This document shows, piece by piece, positions 1 to 12,808 of a DNA stretch of 33,535 bases. This DNA is from Saccoglossus kowalevskii (lineage: Eukaryota; Hemichordata; Enteropneusta; Harrimaniidae). A program made the translations under genes and the position numbers. A model generated the notes under the pieces. It saw only the letters and a program-made list of their open reading frames with translations. It had not been told where the DNA came from and ran no database searches. The stretch is from assembly GCF_000003605.2 (NCBI RefSeq), contig NW_003122908.1:409685-443219 (forward strand), given 5' to 3'. Every line of letters starts with the position of its first letter. The stretch's first letter is position 1.

Positions 1-365
1 ATCCTCACTACTGTTCTCAAGTCAGGTGCGACTTGTACCGCTTCCCCGATTTTTGTTTTGTCAAATACCAATACAAAATAGGTCATGCTCAAAGATGGCT
101 AATGTGAATACGAGCACATACAAGTTTGAATAGTCGTCGCGGTACCACCATTTTCATATGTACAATTCATAGAGTATAGTGATGTCTAACATACAGATGT
201 CGACAGCACAATGGCCAGTTACTCACACTGAAGTAAGTGCTTTGTGGAGTCTAAACTTTCCCACACAGTTCTCTATTTGTATAGAACTTAATTTTGCTCC
301 AATAGTGCTACTACTTAAAATATCACAAAAGGAAGGTACTTTCTTGTCGCAGTGGCATTACTGTG

Positions 366-411
366 GAGGGGAGTGAGGGGAGGGAGGGAGGATAGGGGAG
401 GGGAGTGGAGG
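366..411 (+). other. G-rich tract with quadruplex potential
   Basis: This short purine tract holds at least six runs of three or four G separated by one to five bases (GGGG, GGGG, GGGA, GGGA, GGGG, GGGG), which fits the usual G-quadruplex pattern. For the minus-strand YAP transcript the G-rich strand is the template. Whether it folds in vivo is unknown. Confidence 0.5.
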
Positions 412-527
412 CAGAAGCAAGTGGGACAACTTGAACTAGTGCCAGCTCATTCTCCAGTTATTGCAGTTGTTTTGGATTAGTTTCCAATTTGATGTGAATC
501 TGACAGCCTTGTATTTATAGAACAGGT

Positions 528-542
528 GGGGGGGGGGGGGGG
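528..542 (+). repeat. Poly-G run (15 G)
   Basis: An uninterrupted run of 15 G, one of three long G runs in the window. The exact length may be unreliable because such runs are error-prone in sequencing. Confidence 0.8.
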
Positions 543-2794
543 AAGATATCATTAACATACTTTAATATGTGCATGTCCACTAACCCACACAGAAGAAATT
601 TAATTATTGCAATTTAGAATCAGTTTTGTTTTTTTGCAAATTAATGCATATAATAGTACAAAAATTTACTAGAATCATTCATTACGAGCCAGATGCATTC
701 GCATGGATAAAAATAATGTAATGATAAAATATAATTTTACGGCTTCATGAGCAAATAAAAAGTAACATAGCCAAAGGGTACACTACTATCAAATGCTGTT
801 TGTTTAAACTTCTCTACTTAAAAAAAGTTTTTAAGAGAAATGCACACAGATGTGAACAAACACACAAGACATAAAAATAAAGTAACCTCCATACATGTAC
901 ATGTATCTCCATCTTCTATAGTATAACTAAACTGGACACTACACTACACAAGAAAAGTTTCTAAGAAAACAGGGAGAAGCCTTATGAAAGGGATCTCTCC
1001 TTCTCCTCCTTCTCCCAATGCCAGCAACAACTTTCTATAATATCCCTCAATTTTTTTGAACTTCAATGACAACTTGCAGTTTGCGCTTTTTGTCCAGGAG
1101 AAAGTACAAGAGTGCGTGTGACCTTGCGGGAGGCGTGCATACTCAAACAGTCTCGTAACTCTGTAGAATTCTTGTAAAAGAAAAGTTTGCTCACACAAGA
1201 GGTTTAATACAAAGAGAAGAATAATCGAAAGTGCAAGTGCACACATCAAAATTTGACATCGATTGAACTTTCAGCATCACTTAGGTTTTCAAGAACTTTT
1301 TGAAAAAAAGACATAGTAATGATGCTAATTAGTTTATACAATATTTTTTTTTAATCCATATTTATGACAAATTTGTATTTCTTACTTGACAGACATTGCC
1401 CTTTAATATCACAAATTACTGGGGATCGTGTCTGAACAATAACAATAAACCAGCCATAATCAAATCAGTACAATGTTATTTAGTAGATATATCCCCAGTA
1501 CTTTCTATTGGTATTTGGTCTGTAATACACCATACTTAATTAATTAATACTTTTTTAACATATTTTATTTAAATTCATTAAATACACCAACAAAAATAAA
1601 TAGCTCCACAACGCATCAGCATTTTCCCCATGCACCATTGAATCACATATTAGAATGTTGATGAGAACTGTAGCAGATAAGCTTACACAGACTAATCAGA
1701 GGAATCGGTGATTAGGCATGACGGAGTAAAGTTCAATAATATGGGAAAACAAGATGAAAAAAAAATAAATAAAATAACCTCATAAATTCACGCTAAAATT
1801 TATGGGTATATAACCAAAATCTCTAAGACACACAGTAATTTAGAGAAAGCGCTTCGACAAAGTTACTACAGTCGGCAGTTTCGAGAACCATACGTACTTG
1901 TACATATACGGAATAAAGTAGATTATAGGAAATTTGGTATTCAAATCCACCATGAAAATGTGGTGCACATAGATACCACTCAGTGACCTTGCAATGTAAT
2001 TATCAGTCACTGTCACTATTTTTTTTTTTTTTCACGCTTGATGAGGTCATCATGGATTTTGATCACGTTCAAGCACATGCTTGTTTTTTTTGTAGCTTTA
2101 TTACTATAATTTTTAGTGTAACCCTCAATTAGTGTTTTGGTACATAGACGCATGTAGCGGATCCGCTCTGCAATGAATTTAATTAACTGCCAGTGTATCT
2201 TTCACTTACCAATTGTAAGAATCTATCTATCCCCAGGAAGTCATAGTACTGTCTCCCATTTGAATTCAAATTGAATGCGGGTTAAATTAACTGTTTTACT
2301 ACTTATGTGTAACACACCTATGCATGCCATATAGGAATTCACCTGTTGAATTGAACCGTCTACGGGAGAGGGGTTCAATTCATCTTTCCACAGCTGATGT
2401 GTTATATTTGTATCTGTACAGAAGAGAACCGGTCTCGAGTTGACCTGTTTTTTAGCACATGACATTGGAGCAGATGGTTTAAAAATCATCCAAACCCCTC
2501 TGAATCAAATCACACTCTCAAACAGACTACGGTTCCAATTCAGTTCGATTTGACATGTATTATAATAGGACGACCAAAATGACGATCTTGCTCTCAATAA
2601 CGCGAGACAAAACAAATTCTAAATACAGAATCGAATTTATTTTTCCAAAAATTAGTCATATGTCAAATTGTATATTAATGAGAAAATTAAAGAATATCAG
2701 TCATGTTCATTTGTCAATATGCCCAATAAAAGTGCATATGAATGCTAAAGCCCTTTTTTTTTGATTGACATGCATTTTTTATAGAGCTTCTCAT

Positions 2795-3226
2795 CACAGT
2801 CAGCTGGCGTACACGTGATAATAAAATAAATGCGATCAATTTACCGATATTTACTATATAGGGGCAGCCATCTTGAATATGGCCTGTAACTAAATGAAGA
2901 CAAGTTGAGAAACAGGTTTTTCAGATTCCCACAAATAAGGGAAAAAATACATAACTTTCACAGGTAAACCATCCGTTTGGGCAACACTGAGCCAACTGCT
3001 AAAAAAATTTGAAAAAATCTCTTACATATAAACACCTAATTACATGAACATAATAGAACAATTTTCTGGGGGGTTTTGAAACCGAAATCATTATTCAAGT
3101 CAGGAGCCAATCATCGATGGCCTAATAGTTAGATGACGCATTCAGTTTTAAAAACCCCATATAGTAAATACATGTATTGGTAAATTGGTATTTATTTTCT
3201 TATCATGTGTACGCCAGCTGACTGTG
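2795..3226. mobile_element. Non-autonomous DNA transposon (MITE), long TIRs, 8-bp TSD
   Basis: Long inverted repeats bound a 432-bp element. The left end starts CACAGTCAGCTGGCGTACAC at 2795 and the right end reads GTGTACGCCAGCTGACTGTG up to 3226. Similarity between the arms continues with a few gaps for about 70 bases, through ATAATAAAATAAAT to a TTACTATAT-GGGG block. The element is flanked on both sides by a perfect 8-bp direct repeat, CTTCTCAT (2787-2794 and 3227-3234), which is the target-site duplication. The interior has no transposase ORF. Long TIRs with an 8-bp duplication fit a Mutator-like or hAT-like non-autonomous element; the superfamily is not certain. The intact duplication and good arm match suggest a fairly recent insertion into YAP intron 1. 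Confidence 0.88.
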
Positions 3227-4531
3227 CTTCTCATAGAGACACAAGCCTATGCAATATATGTGTTAAATATGTGATTGTCATAGTACATTCACTGCACAGC
3301 ATCTTTCACGATATTAACATTGAAATCTTATTTGGTTGTAAGGAAACATTTGTATATTTTCAACGAAAAAAAAAAAAAATGTCCTCCATTAATAGAAAGC
3401 AGCAGAAAATGAATCAGAGTATCGTTACTGTATTTCTTCTATTAGAAGCTTGTGTGCATTACAGGCAAGTTTCAGATACAGTGTTTGGTTTGCATACACT
3501 CATATTGAAGATGTGCTTCTAATAGTACAAATATAGTATCTAATATTACTAACTTAAATTCTGTAAAATTTGCCTATTCTTATCTTGAACACTTGGCTCT
3601 ACTGATTTTCACATAAAAAAATTCACTGATTAACAATAATTTTAAACACAATAAGTGATTGATATATGGTCATGGATTCCATGAGCCTAGAATCTATTAA
3701 GAATGATGCTGATGACATCATAGTGTTATAAATACCATATTTGTTCTATTAGAATAACATTTCCAATGGAAACACATGCAAACAAAAAATCGCATTTGTT
3801 GTATACTGAATTACTTAAATATGATTTTATTTTTACCATAGTAACACCTCAGTGATTTAAGTAAGCACATATGCTGCTTATAGAACAAATAAATAGGCAA
3901 TGGAAGAGTTGGTATAAATGGCAGTAAATGGCCAACCCTAAAGCCAATTCTTAATGGCTTGGAGAAATCCCATCAAGGACATCATGAAATTTCAAGATAT
4001 AATGTCCCTGTAAAGGGCCTCCATGTGGAGAGAGTGATTTCTGGACGTATAAAAGATGTGTGAGCTCCTTCTAAACAAATTCTTCCTATTCATCTCACTG
4101 TCACAGTGCATAGCCGGTCATAGCCCAATAGTTCAACAGTGTGACTTGGCTCATCCCAGGACTCAACATTGTGGCCTTGTCTTGTCAATATACAAAGTTT
4201 CGACTGGGGCAGGGGTCAGTACTATATCTCTTCTTATCAATGCCAAGGCCATTATTACTACATTTGGGTTGCAGTTTTTTACTAATACTTGCTCATTTTT
4301 GTGTGTGTGGAGGTTACAAAAGATGCTGCTCTTCAAAACTTCTGGTCTTCACAAGAAAAGCAGACTAGACATGTGGTGTATATTTCTGAATATTTATTTT
4401 GTATTGACAACAACAAAATTGGGAATATAAGTATATAAGAAGCAAGAAAATGAAGTCCTATTCTATTTATGGTGGTAGTACAATGGCAGCTTCAAAGTTC
4501 AAATCATCATCTGTAGAAGAGATTTGAGCAA

Positions 4532-4837
4532 GATGGATCTTTCCAGTGATGGTTTGTAGTGGGATGGGTTTTTAGAGCAGGGGTGTTAGTGGATTTTAGC
4601 AGGATGGGTTTGGTGGGATGGGTTTGTTGTGGGATGGATTTCAGTGAATTCATTTGTAGTAGGATGGGTTTTATGTAGAATCAGTTGTTTTTTTTTTGTG
4701 GATTTTAGCAGGATGGGTTTGTAGTCAGATGAGTTTTCAGCATGACAGTTTTAAAGATAGGTTTGTAATGAAATGGCTTTCTAGTGGGATGGGTCTGTGA
4801 TGGGATGTTTTTTAACAGCCCAACCCAACCCAACAAA
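4532..4837. repeat. Degenerate minisatellite, core GGATGGGTTT
   Basis: The core GGATGGGTTT and close variants (GGATGGATTT, AGATGAGTTT, GGATGGGTCT) recur about ten or more times at irregular spacings of about 15-35 bases, mixed with a GTGGATTTTAGCA variant. The array closes with CCCAACCCAACCCAAC at about 4818-4833, roughly the reverse complement of the G-rich core. The stretch looks like a decayed minisatellite within YAP intron 1. No coding potential is seen. Confidence 0.7.
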
Positions 4838-5617
4838 GTGATTCTTTATTCATACCTCAAAATGTGACATAGGATGAAAAAGTTGTATTATTATTATGTT
4901 TTTAGGGTGATGCTAGTTTTCCATTACATACAATGGACGATTATCTCCCATAATGCATTGCATACATATGCATATATACAGTAACATGTTTAGTAGCACA
5001 CAATTTCAATTTGGCTCAAACTGGCTTAATAACCTTCCGAATGAAAAGCTTGAAATTCAACTTGGCTCACTAACAATGCATTCGTGTATTTCCTTGTTCA
5101 GTTGGCAGTAATCTCTCATCACAACCATATGTATCATAAAAAAAAAAATGCCAGGTCAGATTCTGACAAAGAACCATGATCACGTGATCACCATATTTAC
5201 GAGTGAATGTGTACTACTGAACAGTTTCATGGAACACTAAATGTCGTAATGAGTGAAACGAAAAAAACAAAACTATATTGACTTACCACTAAAATGAAAC
5301 AAAAAACAAAGAAATGTAATAATAACACAGCTATGAATGTGTCTAATGTCAAGCTTTCCACTTATAGACCAGACTTTACTAAATTTGCTGTGTGGTGTTT
5401 TACTAAAGAAAATAAACGTCTTTTCATTATTAATTATTGTGCAAATGCCCAAAAAGCTTATCTAAGAAACTCTTCTGTTTATTTATTAATTAGCTTAATC
5501 CTGTATGTTGTTTTAAAGTGGAAATCTAAACTCCATCTGTGTTAGTTTGTGTCAGTAGGTGTGATTGTTCCCTAAAATAATATAATAGTCTCTTGCACGA
5601 CCTCTAAAAGGTAAAGG

Positions 5618-5838
5618 AGGTAAAGGTCACACATCCAGGTACTTTCTGGGGTATTGTTCTATAACAGCAATTATTTCAAATATTATTTTCCTAATTTGTA
5701 TCATATTAAACTGTTTTTAAACTTTTTTTTTTAAATATTTGCAAATTTTCATTTAATTATAGTGAATTTGTACCTCCAGAAAGTACCAGGATGTGTGACT
5801 TTTACCTCCAGAAAGTACCAGAAAGTGTGACCTTTATT
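5618..5838. mobile_element. Fold-back inverted-repeat element
   Basis: The left arm at 5618-5653 (AGGTAAAGGTCACACATCC and onwards) is an almost exact reverse complement of 5771-5807 (ending GGATGTGTGACTTTTACCT). There are about three differences including one gap over 36 bases. A second, less complete copy of the right arm follows at about 5802-5838 (TACCTCCAGAAAGTACCAG again). The roughly 117-base centre is AT-rich and non-coding. This is the structure of a fold-back or small MITE element; no clear target duplication was found. Confidence 0.72.
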
Positions 5839-7012
5839 TAGGGGTCATTCATAAGACTTCATACTGAAGGAAAATTGAAATGTGATAGAAGTGATTTTTA
5901 AATGAAACCCTGTGTGTACTGTGGTTCTCCAATAATGCCCCTCACTGTCAACAGCAGGTCATTAGCTATCTGTCTTAGAAAAGAAAAGGATGTTTTTCAA
6001 GACTTTGTGTACATAATAAGTAACTTCCATATCTATGCATGGTGATAGCGATGAAGATTTGGTTCGGATTGGATTGTGAGAACAGGAATGAGGGAAATTA
6101 TTGTTGATGTAATCAAAAACACAGAAAAGCATGTTAATAGAGCAAGGATACTAAATAAAAACAGCCAGATGAACACTAACAAGATCTTTTACAGCTTCAC
6201 TTATGTGCATTAGTATTTTTTTTAGAAATGTACATTTGTCACACCATTTTGTTATCTTGCAATTTATGCGACTCTTCTTCGATTTGAGCAAGATCTTGCA
6301 TAATACATCACTTGTATACATCCATCTTATAAATCCTTGATACTATGCCATTTTGTAGGGCTTCATTATTGAAGTAACATTAAATCGAGCTCTATCGACT
6401 ATTCTGTAGTATACTTGATATTTGTGTTGTAAATACATAAACACAGAAGGAAGTTCAGTCCAGCTGAAATATTATTTGCGAATCAGAACCCAAATTTAAT
6501 CCTGTTTGTTTGGCAAAGCAAATTCAGGGCCAGACTTGATCAAGTCAAATGTGAAGCTGGTTACTTGTCAGAGACAGTGGTGTCCCACAATGCAATGGTA
6601 CAATTTCAGAGATGCTGATCTTCTTTATTATTGCCGAGCAGACATTTGTAGAAATTTAATTCTTCTAGACGCCGATCTTATCAGCAGTAGATTTAATTAG
6701 AAAGAAATCTTTTCGCTGAATCGAAATCAAGGAATAATGAATTGAAGACTCACTGATGGAAACTAAAACATGCATTAAAATAATCCACACAAAACACATG
6801 CTATCTTAGAAATCAATACTCACTGCTGTGCCCCTTAGCTCTGCAAAAGAAAGCAGTTCTTGTGATTTAAACCCCCCTTAGCTACTAGCCATGATAAGAT
6901 AGGGTTTCAGGAGTAGTTGAGCTATAAAATAGACTCTGCATGCCCACAATGCTGTCCAGGAAGCAATAAAAATTAAATTACCTCATCAACATAGTGTACA
7001 GTGATGAGGATA

Positions 7013-7025
7013 GGGGGGGGGGGGG
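7013..7025 (+). repeat. Poly-G run (13 G)
   Basis: Uninterrupted run of 13 G in YAP intron 1. Confidence 0.75.
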
Positions 7026-8689
7026 CGAACACAGTCATCAAAACTGAGGAAGTGTTGTCTATAATCTCTGGCTTGAAATAATATAGTACCCAACAGGGAT
7101 ATTAATTAAAATCAAATAATTTTTCAGTTTTTGTCCGTTTCCATGACAACAAGCAAAAAAAACCAAAAAGACAAACATAATTGTGTTAGTATTTTTTCCG
7201 GTTCGCACAAGATAATTATAAAGTTATTTAAAAAAGAAAGTATCAAAAGTGATATACACTTCATTTTTTTTATAGAATTAATTCATTTTTAAATTGTAAT
7301 TTATTTCCATTATAATGTATTAATTCAGTGTACAACATGCGAGGTCACTTCACTGATCTGTAACAAGCTGGAAAATGAAAGACCGTTCTCATTGAATTTT
7401 ATATTGCCAATTTACTCTGCAAGCAAAATTGGCAAAATTCCAACTTAAAAAAAAAAAGTGACCAACAATACATATGTATGCCACATGTTTTTTTTTTTGT
7501 TTCTGAAAATTATTAATGAGCTGTTGTTTGTGTATATATCAGTTGTCATGCCAACCAACACTGTGCAACTGGAACCACCCTCCTCAAAATCATACTATAT
7601 AAAGACCAAACAATTGTGCGTATGATCCACTTTGTTGGAATGACTGGAGAAAGTTTGTTACAATATTAAACTTTTCTGGGTAGAACCAGTTGTCAATATT
7701 CTTGCTCAAACTTTGGTGAAAATCATACCCCCTCCCTAGATATAAATAGTCCAAAGACTAGTTACAATAATAAACAGGAAACTACTGCAAAGCATAAAGC
7801 TATGTAGGAAATCATATCACTTTCAATAAGGTTCATTTATTATTACTTGAATAATCACCGATGTCTTGAGGGGTCAAGAAACCAACAGCTCAAACTTATT
7901 AATTCAGTACTCAGCCACAGATTTTAGTGGGTCAAAATCTGGAGACGAGTTAGAAGGGTTTGAAAGGTCAAAGGTGATAACCTTTTGCCTGCTAAAACCA
8001 TTTAAAAAAATGATAATAAAAATGTTTGTCAGTTTCCCAAAACTGTCAGAAAGTTAATATTTTTTTACTTCCACAAATAACGCCCACGCCACCAGATATA
8101 GTCATAACACTAAATATGTTGTGTTCATTTCGACGTAAATGGCAACAAAGCCTTTCAGTCGAGCAGATGGAATACGATACGCCATGCTGCGTCATAATGT
8201 ACAAGTTTGATAAGAAACACAACACTGTTCTGCCTTTTGGAGCTCAGTGTTTTTAAGTCAGGCAATCGCAGGACTTCGTGAGATATCTTTTAAAATGTGC
8301 AGCTAAAACGTGCGAAGATAACAGTAATGGGTGGTATCGCTTGAAACTCGGGACATGTACTCCTAACGACGTCAGCTAAAACCAAAACAACCCCGTAATG
8401 CTGTTAGTACTAAAAAAAGGGCCGCGACCACCACAGGCGAAGTGTCGATCAGCTGATATCGTGAACGCCGTCACGGTCACTAACCTCGCTGCCTGGTAAA
8501 ACTATAAGAGCGAGGATTTGCAATGGAAATCATGACAATCAAAGTCGACAAAACACTCACTATGTTTTACAATCATACCTTTGATGTTTGCTACACTGAC
8601 TAAGATAGAGTACATCTGTCTTTACTCAGTGTCACTGAGATAGTTTATAACTTTTACAAACACCAAACGAGCCGGAACATAACACACAA

Positions 8690-8701
8690 GACGCCATTTT
8701 G
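8690..8701 (-). promoter_or_regulatory. YY1-like site near YAP exon 1
   Basis: On the minus strand this reads CAAAATGGCGTC, one base from the YY1 promoter consensus AAAATGGCGGC and on the transcribed strand of YAP. It lies about 170 bases inside intron 1, in a CpG-richer patch (CCGCCGAAAAGTTCGCGAAAC follows). It could mark a downstream regulatory element or an alternative start site. A single motif match is weak evidence. Confidence 0.3.
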
Positions 8702-8872
8702 ACCGCCGAAAAGTTCGCGAAACAGTCACTGACAACTTGAATTGACATTAACTATTGTAACCGAGATTTAATTAAAGACTCGATAATTAAAAAAAACGTA
8801 CTATTTAGTGAGTAAATTGACACACTGAGACAGGTAGAGCCGGCGGAAGTATAGATGCCTGGTGAAAACTTA

Positions 8873-9403
<531 letters not shown>

Positions 9404-9605
9404 TCACGCTGGTCTCAAGAGTTTCTCGAAAACCCAAACACCCAGATGAAAGTGATGTCACGCTCCGGTTATGTATATCATTCGTGTTTTCTTCTCGTGA
9501 ATGATACTGCTCACCAGATAACACATTAGTGTGTTTCAACATACATGTATAAAGATTATGAAAATGACTAGCGTAGAAATTTACATGGCTCACAAATAGG
9601 CTTAA

Positions 9606-9613
9606 TTGATTGG
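9606..9613 (-). promoter_or_regulatory. CCAAT box
   Basis: The minus strand reads CCAATCAA here, a standard NF-Y core, about 255 bases upstream of the YAP start codon and next to a CpG-rich GCCGCGCAGTG. Confidence 0.4.
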
Positions 9614-9863
9614 TCTCACTGCGCGGCTAAGAACGTAGTTCCACAATGATATATGGTTTAAAGTGTTCCTAATGTTTTTAAAATTATTATAGTGTCTACT
9701 TTAGTAAATATTAATGATTTTCCCTTCAAATCATTTTGTTGACTAATTAAAATGTCCTCTTAGTATATTTTTCTGCTTTCTAATGCGGAATGATACATAT
9801 ATTTAATGTGTTCACGGTGTCACTTTGATTCCCAGGCAAGTTCGCAACGTTGGGGGTATCGTT

Positions 9864-9875
9864 GCTGACGTCAGC
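9864..9875. promoter_or_regulatory. Palindromic CRE (TGACGTCA)
   Basis: GCTGACGTCAGC is a perfect 12-base palindrome containing the full CREB/ATF site TGACGTCA. It lies about 515 bases upstream of the YAP start codon. Full CRE palindromes are typical of CpG-rich promoters. Confidence 0.5.
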
Positions 9876-9896
9876 TTGGATTATAAGGGTGTGACA

Positions 9897-9910
9897 GTTA
9901 CTATGGAAAC
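9897..9910 (+). promoter_or_regulatory. X-box-like (RFX) motif
   Basis: GTTACTATGGAAAC resembles the RFX X-box (GTTGCCATGGAAAC) with two differences and keeps its dyad form. It lies 21 bases beyond the CRE. Functional status is unknown. Confidence 0.3.
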
Positions 9911-9920
9911 AATCACATTC

Positions 9921-11755
9921 TAGCCTATCAGAGCCATGAATGAGAGTACCTATATGGGCAACCATAGTCGGTGCTCCTTTCATGTAGTCATGTAAAAAAT
10001 AAGGCGGTTACAAACATGTTTCTAGTAGCCCAGTCTGAAATTAACTGACTTATATATCCTTTCAGGGAAGTTGAACTAGTTAACGTCAGTAGATATCGTC
10101 AGATGCAATGTTAATTGCGGGTAAGCGTGCGCGTTTTTATTTTGAACGACGTTGATCTCGTTAAGGGTTGAAGGGGTATCGTGAAACTGTCATTTAATAT
10201 TTACAATGAGTACCGTCGCCAGTAAGGGGTCAAACAACTTGTCAACTACTATTTACAATCTTTCAAAAGTTTCGCGCGAGTTTTATGACAGCACGTTTTC
10301 ACAGCTGGGCGAAACAGCAAGAAGTTACCGACACCACCATGTACCAGTTACCCGTTGACAATCGTTTTGAAGGATCCGTTAATCTGACGGCAATTGTGTT
10401 AATAATAAGCTACATGTATGAGTGTTATATCGTGACGGTAGAGGCGATATCACCGGCGACATTGAACTACAAACCACAGCTCCATGCCACCAATGAAATT
10501 ACGTTAAATCACAAATATCTTATACATCAACATTACTATTCAATATTATTAACCAAAAATGACAGTTTTTTGGGGGGAACTAGCAACAAACGGAATCACG
10601 CATGAGTGAATATCAAACCGGAAGTACCAGTGTGGTATAAACGGGGGCGGGTTCTGAGTCAGAGTCAAGCACAATATGAGGAGCAGTTGTGTCACCCTGA
10701 CTTGCATAATATCGATATTCCGAAACCAACAACCTGGACAAATCAAACCAAGTATAGGAAAACGTAGATGTGGTAACTGCCATTGAAAGTAATAATAATA
10801 ACTTTGTTGACGTGTTATCCCCATCAAAGCGACGTTCGAATTAAATTTACTGGTAATCAGTGGTAATGTACACAGAACGGAAGGGTCATGTTCTTTGTGA
10901 ATGAAATCGGCATTTTATTTTATGTCTTTGAGGTTATAGTATTTTTTGTCGCATGTGAATCGTGTTCCTTGTACTGAATGGATGTAGTTCACACTATGTA
11001 CATAACAGTCGGCTTCACGGCGATTCTGACAATTCAATCCGGCAATGAGTCATTTCAACTATGAATTGGTCTATTTTGTCCCAAATTGAAATCACGATGT
11101 ACATATTTTTAGCACCTCTTTTGAAAGGAATGACCACAACCCATGCACCAAGTGGGACGATACAGTTGGTACGCTTCCCATTCACATTTCAGCTTGCTTT
11201 GAGTATGCGAAACTGTGCATAAAATAACCACGTGTGGATTTTCGTATTATTTCCGTTCTATGTAAAATATCCTGTCATCTTTTTTTAATATAGAAGCTGT
11301 TTGATTGATAAGAATAATAATTTTATTTGAATGAAATGCTAAATATTACTTTATCAGAATTTAGAGTTATTTAGAATTCATTATCGATCGTGAGACCAAT
11401 GAACATATCTTGTTCCTACTGTTTTGCGCGTAACTCGCCTCAAATTAACGGAATTGCATTGCACAGAATTCGTCAAATTGCTGCGTTCATGGAAAATCAT
11501 TTCCAACTTCTATAAATTGGTCTTGATAGTAATCAAATAACAAAGAATGCAAACTAGTTTATCTGGGGTAATTGTAGGAAGGAGGAGGTTTTCTTTACAG
11601 ATTAATCCCAGAATAAATATGCTAACTAGATTAAAACTGTCAACGAGGAACGCAACACAAAGCATAGGAAACACTGGTGTTCCGCATTCGCAATCGCAAT
11701 TGTCACAGTAATTGACAGCTAACATAACATCGCATCCTTACTTCTTGTTCGTACG
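9921..11755. other. Intergenic stretch, no gene seen
   Basis: No recognisable exon, RNA gene or repeat is seen. The segment 10100-10480 has more CpG than average and an open frame from 10285 on the plus strand, but its product has no family likeness and I do not accept it as a gene. The rest is AT-rich and ordinary. Confidence 0.5.
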
Positions 11756-11917
11756 ATGGACGTACTAACCTCGGGCACCGTTACGCCCGAGTCGAGCACT
11801 GAGTGTTCATCGGCGACTCGGTCACGCCGAACATCGAGGCCGGCGCTGAAGAACGACCCTCGACTCAACCGACGAGTACAGATGTACGACGAATTTACAG
11901 CGAGATTGGACGGATAA
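11756..11917 (+). CDS. Candidate small ORF or first coding exon, unknown
   Basis: A 53-codon frame opens with ATG in a strong context (ACGATGG) after an in-frame stop at 11720-11722, and ends at TAA 11915-11917. The 160 bases are far richer in CpG than the surroundings and the frame has many G/C-ending codons (GAC, ACC, TCG, GGC, CTC, AAC). The product starts MDVLTSGTVTPESS, is rich in S, T and R up to about residue 30 (RSRRTSRP), and ends in a mixed segment (LNRRVQMYDEFTARLDG). I recognise no family. It could be a micropeptide gene, a first exon whose donor lies before the stop (weak candidates GTACAG at 11876 and GTACGA at 11884), or a CpG-rich regulatory block that is open by chance, since another frame on each strand is also open. 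Inside it CTCGGGC (11770-11776) and GCCCGAG (11785-11791) can pair as a 7-bp hairpin. Confidence 0.3.
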   Translation: MDVLTSGTVTPESSTECSSATRSRRTSRPALKNDPRLNRRVQMYDEFTARLDG

Positions 11918-11943
11918 AATGTTACGATAATTATAACTCAGAT

Positions 11944-12056
11944 CATAGACCCTCTAAAAGAGGGATGGGAAACTGCCGACAAATATCAAAGGAAGCACGG
12001 GAAGAGGATGTACGATGCATCTTGGTATCTTTTATGTATCTTTTAGAGGGTCTATG
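11944..12056. mobile_element. Small inverted-repeat (MITE-like) element
   Basis: A perfect 17-base inverted repeat bounds this 113-bp segment: CATAGACCCTCTAAAAG at 11944-11960 and CTTTTAGAGGGTCTATG at 12040-12056. The 79-base centre is non-coding. No clear target duplication is visible, so a stable genomic hairpin is an alternative to a tiny transposon. It lies 26 bases after the stop of the CpG-rich ORF. Confidence 0.6.
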
Positions 12057-12389
12057 CTCATATAGACCATTGCACTGAGACTAAGATTGATGATAATTGC
12101 TTATTCCTAAAATTGAAGTTATTAATCATTCGCGATATTTAAAAGTGTAAATAGGGCAAGTTTCAATGCAAGTAAAATATTTGTGATTTGGTAAGAGAAA
12201 TATACCTCTCCGTTTTTGTTTCCCAATACCTCATTTGGCGAGTACAATTAAAATTTGATAAAAAACATAAGTGTGCGCACCCTTGTATCTGCCTATCTCA
12301 TGGAGTAATATGACTTACATGTAGTGATCCTCACATTCACATTCGTCACGACCAGATGATTTTGTGACGGTAAAATAATTAAATAATAA

Positions 12390-12532
<143 letters not shown>

Positions 12533-12808
12533 AGTCTCTGGTTAGTATCTAGAAACCGTCACAAGTTTCCGATGTATAGATTAGTGTAAGAATGCGACAA
12601 ACGAAGCAGAAAGTGATCAAGTATACTACTAGTATTTCACAAAATGTTCTAATGTATACATGCACACAATTAATCGTCCCTCGACTAAAATATGTCTTCA
12701 ATGGTCCATTTGTATTTTTTGATTATAAAATAGATTAAAAAAGCGACTTTCCATAAATTTGTATCCGAAATGGTAATAATATCTATAATGTGTTATAATA
12801 GTGTTATC

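Noticed and set aside
8026-8256. Open frame ending in a Cys/Lys-rich segment on the plus strand in YAP intron 1
   Set aside because: No recognisable domain or splice context. The length is within chance for a CpG-richer patch.
1-8868. Further YAP exons (rest of WW1, WW2, activation domain)
   Set aside because: Minus-strand reading found no TTTWQDPR-like sequence or other YAP segment; they are probably beyond the left edge.
10285-10605. 106-codon open frame on the plus strand upstream of YAP
   Set aside because: No family likeness, no supporting splice structure, and the later half is AT-rich with codon use like non-coding DNA.
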